Assembly (NCBI GenBank): GCA_004297765.1
Contig: SCTZ01000043.1
Coordinates: forward strand, 1 to 64,000
Source of the DNA: Chloroflexota bacterium
GTDB taxonomy: Bacteria; Chloroflexota; Dehalococcoidia; FW602-bin16
Length of the DNA stretch: 64,000 nucleotides
Direction of reading: 5' to 3'
The notes under the pieces are model-generated. The model was not told the origin of the DNA. It saw only the letters and a program-made list of their open reading frames with translations, and made no database searches. A program made the translations under genes and the position numbers. Below are positions 57,550-64,000 of this stretch, piece after piece. Position 1 is the stretch's first letter. Each line of letters begins with the position of its first letter.

Positions 57550-60500
57550 GTGTTGAGAAAGCTTGCTGGTATCGTTCCGGGGTTTGTGGTGTTTGTCGCG
57601 TTAGCGAGTATCGCTCTGGCGGGCTCCCTCTACTTCTGGGAGGGCTGGGATGGCGACTTCCGGCAATGGGGCGTGGTCCAGCCCCACTGGCAGGATGATG
57701 CCTTCATCGCCGGGAGCAATCTCTGGCTCCGCACCCGGTCGGGTCAGGTGTCGCCGACCTCGGCTCAGGTCTACCGCAACGACGGCTTCCCGGCCGCCGG
57801 CGACTTCCAGGTCCGCTTTCACATCCGCTATGACCAGGTGACCGCCTACGGCACCGGGATCTCCCTCCAGACGGTGTCGGAGCCACAAGAGGCGGGCATC
57901 GGCAACGTCCTGCAGGTATGGCAGGACCAGAACAGCCGCGGCCGTATCACACTGTCCTTCTTAAGTCTAGACAACGTCGTTTGGTCCTCGGGACCAATGG
58001 ATTATTCCACCGACCTGCACGTGATGCTGCGCTACATCGATGCGAATGTCTACCTGTACGTCAATACCAATTGGACCGGATGGCAGTTGGTAGCCAGCGG
58101 CACGAACCTCCCCCGGCCCTACAGCGTTCTGTACGGAAACCCTCGCGTCATGCCCTGGTGGGGGAGTTGGACGACCTTCCACTCCGACTATTTCGCCGTC
58201 GACCTGCCTCCTGCACCGCCCACCATGGCGCCCGAGCCACCGTACACCGCAGGGAGCACGAATACCGTGTCGTGGTCGGCCGTCGCTGGAGCCACGAGCT
58301 ACCTGGTCCAGAGGGCAACTGACTCTTTTTTTACGCAGAACCTAGTCGCCAGTCCCTGGCTCTCCGCGACAAGCTACACCTTCGACGGGCTGGCCGATGG
58401 TCAGACTTACTATTACCGCGTCCAGGCCAGCGACGGAAGCCTCCCCTCGGGCTGGAGCAACGTGGTCTGGTCGCGACTCAGGACGCCGCGGGCCCCTGGG
58501 TGGCGATCGACTCTCACGTTAACCAAGGAAGCTACTACAGCAACGTCGGCACTATCAGCGTGTACGGTCGGGCAGGTGACACGCGCAGCGGACTCAAGGA
58601 AACGGATTGGAGCATCGACGGCAACAACGCCACCCCTCGCCAAAAAACGGCCGTGCCTCCGGCTTCCTCTTGGATCGGCGGAGGCAACTGGAGCGGCCGC
58701 TGGGACGGACTGGCGGGCTACAACCGCCTTCGTTTCGCGGCGATCGACAATGTCGACAACTTCTCCGGTTGGAACTGGTGGGTCAACTTCTATGTGGACG
58801 CCGCGGCGCCCGATACGCCCCAACCTCCCACCTTCGGAGCAGCGACCACGAGCACAATCGAGGTTCGCTGGACATTGCCAGCAGATAGGGGTAGCGGAAT
58901 CCAGGTGCCGTGGCTGGCCGGCGATGTCGGCACCTACGTACAGTCAAGCGCTGGCGACGATTACGGTTGGAGTACGGCAACCACCAAGACGTGGGCTGGC
59001 CTTGCGCCCAATACCGAGTACCGGTGGCGCGTGCAGGCGAGAGACAACACAGGGGAGCGCTTCGGGGTCTGGCACAATAGCAGTGGATGGTCCGCCTGGG
59101 CTTCCACGCGCACTTTGGCCAACGGTCCCACTGGGCTGCTCGCCACCGGAGGTCCCACGGCACAGGGGAGGCAGATCACCGTCTCTTGGGATGGCAACGG
59201 GAACCCACAGGGAACGGTGTATGAACTGTATTCGATAAGTAACGGGATCACTGTCTATTCTGGCCCAGGAACTAGCTTCGTGCAGCACGTGGGGACTGGG
59301 GAGACGAAGATCTACAGGGTGCGAGCAATCAACGGGAATGGCGTTCCGACGGCGTGGAGTGAGGACGCCACCGGCAACAGCCTTTTCTCGCCCCAGGTCG
59401 CGCGCAGCGTGAGCGGAGCGCTCAACAGCCAGCAAAACCAGATCGTCCTTACATGGCCCTCGGTGCCCGGAGCCAGCGGCTACGTCCTATGGGTCTATAA
59501 CGGGTATCGGTACGAGGAGAATCGCTTGGGCGATGTGACGACGTGGAGCTCAGATGTAGCACGCCTGTATCCCACTCCGGATCAACTGACAGCCTGGACC
59601 AATCCATCCGACGATGTCTTCCGCTGGGACCGCAGCGGCGAACCGCTGCGTGACGACCTCAACGAGGTGTACGCTCGCTTTGGAGGAAGTCAAGCCAGCA
59701 CGCACTACTTCTACTGGATGTACGTGGCTGCCCTAGATGCTCAAGGACGAGTATCAGGCTTGGTCGGCGACGGAGCGGCATGGGCGGGGGGAGATAGCCT
59801 GGATCGAACGCCGCCGAAGGTTCCAACACCGACGGTTAGTCCAACGGGCTGGCACAATAGGAGCTTCACCTTCTCCTGGATTAACCCCGGCGACGTCTGG
59901 TTTGGCGCCGTAAACGTCGCGAGCTACGACTGGCACACCGGGAACAACCCGGACCAGAGCACCGCGGCAAACAGCATCGCCGCTCTCGCCGACCGCCAGG
60001 GCGTGAATACTTTCTACGTCCGGGCCCGAGATCGGTCGGGCAACACCAGCCTCTACGGCGCCGTGGACTTTTACTATGATTCGGTGGCTCCGGTCACGAG
60101 CCACAGTCTCTCCGGCCTGCAGGGCAATGAAGGATGGTGGCGCTCTGCGGTCCAGGTAACCCTATCGGCCTATGATAGCGCCTCCGGCGTGAAAGCAACC
60201 TATTATCGGGTGAACGCAGGCGCCTGGCAGACTTACACCAGTCCCTTCTCCGTGGCAGGGGATGGCCTTCACACGTTGGAATATTACTCTGTGGACACAG
60301 CAGGCAACACAGAGAACGTGCATTCCGTGAGTCCGATCGAGATAGATACCACCCCTCCAGCGACGGCGCACGCCATAGAAGGCACCGATTGGGGCAATGG
60401 CTACTTGGGTCCTGACGTCCGGGTTGCACTCACGGCAACCGATGAGACTTCGGGTGTGGCTGTAACTCGCTTCCGCTTCCTTCGAGCCAGTGACGGTAGT

Positions 60501-60983
60501 GTGGTTGTGCCGTGGACAACGTATGGCGGGCCTTTCGGTGCGCCGGGAGACGGAGAGTTTCGCGTGGAGTATTATTCGGAGGACAGGGCGGGAAATCAGG
60601 AGCAAGTGCAGTCCTTTACCTTGCGCGTGAGCTCGCCCAGGATCGAGCTATCGAGGCAGCATCCCTATCTGGTGCTCATGGCAAGTAAGGTCGGGCAGCC
60701 GACCCAGATTCTGACCGGGCGGCTATTGGCTGGAGAGCCTCTACCAGGTCAATCGGTTGTCGTTCGCTGGACTGTTCCCGGCGATGATACGGAGTTCTCG
60801 AACAGCAAGATTGTGGTCACGGACTCTGAAGGGCGCTTTCGGGTCGACGCGGCCAACACCGGCGATCCAGACTTCGGCACTACCGCCATCGGCACATGGC
60901 AGGCCAGAGCCGAGGCCATGGGCGCTGCCTCTGCGGCCGTCAATTGGGAAGTCAGGTGGTTCACGGTACATGTGGTGCAGTAA
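57550..60983 (+). pseudogene. Secreted fibronectin/Ig-like multi-domain protein with a frameshift
   Basis: The signal peptide (VPGFVVFVALASIALAGSL) is followed by a ~190-residue beta-sandwich-like domain and an FN3 domain in one frame up to GWSNVVW (58470). The protein continues in the -1 frame (ATQDAAGPWVAIDSHV...), with an Ig-like module, further FN3 domains, two OmpL47-like modules (VQVTLSAYDSASGVKATYYRVN; IDTTPPAT) and a C-terminal domain ending at 60983. The full product would be ~1140 aa. Start GTG 57550 or TTG 57553 lies behind GGGGAGGGG. No slippery heptamer is seen at the shift. Probably a pilus-associated adhesin; its location right after the Tad genes supports this only by context. 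Confidence 0.75.
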
Positions 60984-61322
60984 TTCTGGGCGCAGGGCTT
61001 GCCAATAGGGCTTACAAGGCGGCCATTCGTTGAGGGTGAGCCAGGAAAACTGGCGCAAGAGGCAACGGCATGTCGGTTCTTCGATAAGCGAAGATGATCA
61101 AGGTTATATAGGACTTCTTTCCTATTGGCGAGGCGAATGCTTGGACCTAAAATATGACGACAGCCTGGCGATGCAAGCGGAAGCCGTCTTTTCCGACCGC
61201 ATGGGCGGGTGCCAAAATGGATCCGTAAGTGGCAAAACACTTGCAGCGTCGGCGGTGGGGAAGAGAGGAGAACTTCTCTCTACGTTAGTCCGTAGCGACC
61301 CGGAAACGGAGCACCAAGTGGC
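60984..61322. other. Intergenic region without a supportable gene
   Basis: About 340 bp. An open frame at 61030-61338 exists, but it has no recognised similarity and overlaps the start of the next gene. No terminator with a T-run, tRNA or repeat was found. Confidence 0.5.
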
Positions 61323-62270
61323 ATGCGCGTGGCGATAACCGGCGTCTCCGGATATCTCGGGACAAGGCTGTTGGCCTATCTCGATCAACGTCCGGAGATC
61401 GAAACAATCATTGGGATGTCTCGGACGCGGCCCTCGTACGACTCGAAAAAGCTATCGTTCCACTCGATGGACATCAATGGTCCGATTGGCGACGTGCTGG
61501 CTGGCCACCAGGTGGATGCACTGGTCCACCTGGCCTGGGTATTCGAGCCCACTCACGATGAAGAGGCTGCTCGTAGGGTCAACGTCGGTGGCACGAGGAA
61601 CGTGTTACGGGTCTGTGATGAGCTAGGCATCAAGAAAATAGTTTACGCTGGCTCGACAACGGCCTACGGAGCACATCCGGACAATCCCGTCCCTTTGACC
61701 GAGGATCGCCCCGTGCGAGGCAATCCTCTTTTCCAATACTCTCGGGACAAGGCCGCGGTGGACGCGATCCTCCGGGAGTACCAGGGCTCACACTCTGACG
61801 CATGTCTCTCCATCACAAGAGTGTGTATAGTTGTCGGTCCCAACACCGACAACTACCTTGCGCGTTACATGAGCCGCCCGGTCGTCTTCACTGTACGGGG
61901 GTACGATCCTCCACTCCAGTTTCTGCAGGAGGATGACTTCGTCGCAGTCATGACCAAGCTAGTTATGCATGACTTCCCTGGCGTCTATAACCTCGCCGGC
62001 GACGGAACAGTACAGCTCAGTGAGCTTGGTCGGCTTTTCGGCGCCCGTGTAGTTCCTTTGCCATATCGGGTCATTCATCCGCTGATGGCCGCCTTTTGGG
62101 CCCTTCGCGTCAAGGCGGTGGTGGAAGCACCTCCCTCACTGCTGGACTTCATCAGATTTCCTTGGGTAGCGGACTGCAGCAAGGCCAAACGCGAGCTTGG
62201 TTTTCAACCCAGGTACACGTCACAAGAGGCGCTGCTCTCTTACATCGAGGCCCACCGGAGCTCAAGATAG
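61323..62270 (+). CDS. NAD-dependent epimerase/dehydratase family protein (extended SDR)
   Basis: A 315-aa protein with the nucleotide-binding GVSGYLG (residues 7-13), VNVGGTRNVLRVC, YAGSTTAYG and the catalytic YSRDK. Downstream, RVCIVVGPNTDNY and the GVYNLAGDGT segment are as in extended short-chain dehydrogenases. Substrate is not predictable: nucleotide sugars are typical, but many relatives act on other compounds. It is separate from cluster B. Confidence 0.85.
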   Translation: MRVAITGVSGYLGTRLLAYLDQRPEIETIIGMSRTRPSYDSKKLSFHSMDINGPIGDVLAGHQVDALVHLAWVFEPTHDEEAARRVNVGGTRNVLRVCDELGIKKIVYAGSTTAYGAHPDNPVPLTEDRPVRGNPLFQYSRDKAAVDAILREYQGSHSDACLSITRVCIVVGPNTDNYLARYMSRPVVFTVRGYDPPLQFLQEDDFVAVMTKLVMHDFPGVYNLAGDGTVQLSELGRLFGARVVPLPYRVIHPLMAAFWALRVKAVVEAPPSLLDFIRFPWVADCSKAKRELGFQPRYTSQEALLSYIEAHRSSR

Positions 62271-62327
62271 CATCTTGTCATGGATCAAGAACATGAAAGG
62301 TAGTTCCGAGATTCGTTAGCGAGGACT

Positions 62328-64000
62328 GTGGTGGGGTTGCTGGGATTGCTGGGCTGGCTTGATGCGATCTGGCTATCTCGCTACTTCGAGATAGACGTCG
62401 CCTTAGCGAGCATGGCTATTGCCCTCTGGATGGGGCTATACTTGTTGCGGCGAGGCGCAGGGACGCCGGTCGGGCTTCTCGGCGCTTCGGCACTTCTCTT
62501 TCTGGCTCTCATCTACACCTTCGAAGCCATGCTGGATGCTCCCGGCACCACGGCCAGCCAGTACGAGCTACTTCTTCGCACTCAAGCCCTTTTTGTTCCT
62601 TCAGCCATCAGCGTCTGGACCGGCCTCGCTTTCCTCGTGAAGAGCCAGAGGCGTGTGACGACCACCGTGAAACGGGTGTGGCTGGCCATCGGCATTGTTT
62701 GGGCAAGCCAGGTCTGGCTGCGGGCCTTTACCAACTGGCACTACGACTACGCCCACATCTACCCGAGCCCCTCTCCCTGGCAGGGCTGGTGGACGCCCGC
62801 AGGACCAGGGTTCATGACCTTTGCCGTCCTGGTTGTCGTTGGCCTGGTATGGTCTGTGTACAATATCTTTTCTTCCGTCTATGACGAGGTTGGAAGCCTT
62901 CGAGCGATCCCAAGCGTCAGGCAATTCTGGCCCCTCTTCGCCGGAGCGACGCTCTTCTTGCTCGGCGTGGGCTACCTGGTGGTCGTCTATGCTATCGGTA
63001 TCGATGCTCCTGAGGTAATAGGACTGGCCGGCGTGACGTTGGGCGTCGTGGCTTTGGGATTTGGCGTCTTCTGGCACAATGCGTTCGTCGAAGAAGGTCG
63101 CGATATCACCACTGATTTCCTGTATTCGCTTGCTGGCATGAGCGGCGTCATGATGCTGTACGCACCAATTGTCTACTTGGCGGACGGCTTCGACAAGTTG
63201 GGCGTGGGTCCGGTTGTCGCTCTCACGGCGATACTCGTGATCACCCACTCACTTCATGATGTCGCCTACCGCCTTTTTGACAGTCTTCTCGAACGCGTTG
63301 GCCTGACGCGGTGGACGATGGGGCATCGGTCCCGTCGGGAGATGTTGCTGCGGGCGCAGCCTGACGAGAGCCATGCTGTCCTCAAGGAGCGGCTGGCAGT
63401 ATTGCTGGATCAGTTGTGTCGCGAGGTATCGACCAACCGCGGCTTGGTCGCCACGTGCGATAGCAGCAGTTTCATCGTGCAGGTCACCTTCGGGGCAGCC
63501 GCGTTGCCCTCGCGACTGACATCGCCGGAGTTGGTCGGTGAGAGCATCTGCAAGATACCGCCGCACCGCCAGCTAGGCGAGCTCAAGGGCATGGGCATCA
63601 TCGTTCCATTGATCACTCAGGGTCGACAGGGCGGTGTGGTAGTCCTGGGAAACAAGCGCTACGACGACGGCGAGATCAACCGGATCATCGTGCATGCCGA
63701 AGCGATGCAAAGGGCGATAGAGATGCGAGAGGTGGCCGAAGAGATCGGCCGTCTCGAAAGAAAACTGACGCGGTTGCAGCACCAGCAGCAGCCGGCAGTA
63801 ACAAGCGCAGACAAGGATCTTGTGACCATCTGCGCGAAGGCTGGTTTGACCTTCGGAAATGTGAGCGAGGTCATCGCCGCAGCCACCGATATGCTCGAAA
63901 AGTTCAGGGAGGATCCATACGCTCTGGAGACCAATCCCTTTTTGAACTGCACGACGGTGCAGTCTAAGCTGGGCCGCAGTCGGGATCGAAGCCAGGCCGT
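62328..64000 (+). CDS. Multi-span membrane protein with GAF-like domain (3' partial)
   Basis: An open frame of ~557 codons from GTG 62328 (GAGG 4 bases upstream; GTG 62331 also possible) that runs off the window end. Residues 1-330 form about eight to nine hydrophobic helices. A ~130-residue GAF-like domain follows (REVSTNRGLVATC...IIVPLITQGRQGGVVVLGNKRYDDGEI), then a coiled coil (EEIGRLERKLTRLQHQQQ) and a segment beginning DLVTICAKAGLTFGNVSEVI. This is the N-terminal part of a membrane sensor; a kinase, HTH or other output could lie beyond the end. Confidence 0.65.
   Translation, partial: MVGLLGLLGWLDAIWLSRYFEIDVALASMAIALWMGLYLLRRGAGTPVGLLGASALLFLALIYTFEAMLDAPGTTASQYELLLRTQALFVPSAISVWTGLAFLVKSQRRVTTTVKRVWLAIGIVWASQVWLRAFTNWHYDYAHIYPSPSPWQGWWTPAGPGFMTFAVLVVVGLVWSVYNIFSSVYDEVGSLRAIPSVRQFWPLFAGATLFLLGVGYLVVVYAIGIDAPEVIGLAGVTLGVVALGFGVFWHNAFVEEGRDITTDFLYSLAGMSGVMMLYAPIVYLADGFDKLGVGPVVALTAILVITHSLHDVAYRLFDSLLERVGLTRWTMGHRSRREMLLRAQPDESHAVLKERLAVLLDQLCREVSTNRGLVATCDSSSFIVQVTFGAAALPSRLTSPELVGESICKIPPHRQLGELKGMGIIVPLITQGRQGGVVVLGNKRYDDGEINRIIVHAEAMQRAIEMREVAEEIGRLERKLTRLQHQQQPAVTSADKDLVTICAKAGLTFGNVSEVIAAATDMLEKFREDPYALETNPFLNCTTVQSKLGRSRDRSQA

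Noticed and set aside
58324-58330. Run of seven T as a possible frameshift site in the fibronectin gene
   Set aside because: FN3 sequence continues in the original frame for another 45 codons after the run; the frame changes only near 58470.

Overview
The window looks like chromosomal DNA of a GC-rich bacterium, most probably a member of the Chloroflexota. This is inferred from the mix of content: several acyl-CoA degradation genes, Tad-type pilus operons, and very large secreted beta-propeller proteins with Pro/Thr linkers. No rRNA, tRNA or CRISPR array was seen, so the taxonomy is not proven.

Region 1 (1-12.9 kb) is an acyl-CoA degradation cluster. On the + strand it holds two thiolases, a carboxymuconolactone decarboxylase-like protein, 3-hydroxyacyl-CoA dehydrogenase, a B12-dependent acyl-CoA mutase large subunit whose specificity residues are of isobutyryl-CoA mutase type, and two acyl-CoA dehydrogenases. 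On the - strand it holds two desulforedoxin-like proteins, an acyl-CoA ligase and an enoyl-CoA hydratase/isomerase. Together they could activate, dehydrogenate, hydrate, oxidise and cleave short or branched acyl chains. The region is littered with fragments of the same families and carries a chain of four abutting palindromic elements (7.73-8.28 kb).

Region 2 (12.9-16 kb) is decayed accessory DNA: an AlbA_2/Schlafen-type regulator with an in-frame stop, a serine recombinase remnant with its HTH partner, and a small cysteine-rich protein.

Region 3 (16-23.5 kb), cluster A, is a Tad pilus operon: CpaB, a small membrane protein, a secreted protein, TadZ, TadA, small ORFs, TadB, Flp pilin, TadC. 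It has no prepilin peptidase and no TadE/G.

Region 4 (23.5-28.6 kb) is a defence/toxin-antitoxin island: AbiEi/AbiEii, a DUF1016 (YhcG) nuclease plus a truncated second copy, small ORFs, and a promoter-terminator unit that probably encodes an RNA.

Region 5 (28.7-37.6 kb) encodes two giant secreted propeller proteins (841 and about 1987 aa) with the same FlgD-like C-terminal module and related downstream flanks.

Region 6 (38-61 kb), cluster B, is the most striking part. About 19 kb of tightly packed + strand genes combine a Tad system (TadE/G-like pseudopilins, TadZ, CpaB, TadA, TadB, TadC, two Flp pilins, prepilin peptidase) with a type IV secretion/conjugation-like core (VirB2-like, VirB6-like, PrgI/VirB3-like, split VirB4, lytic transglycosylase, HerA/VirD4-like coupling ATPase, replication-relaxation protein). 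A frameshifted fibronectin-type adhesin-like gene follows. Clusters A and B are each preceded by the same 79-bp block containing a near-perfect 21-bp palindrome, which suggests common control.

Region 7 (61-64 kb) has an NAD-dependent epimerase-like protein and the start of a multi-span membrane protein with a GAF-like domain that runs off the window.
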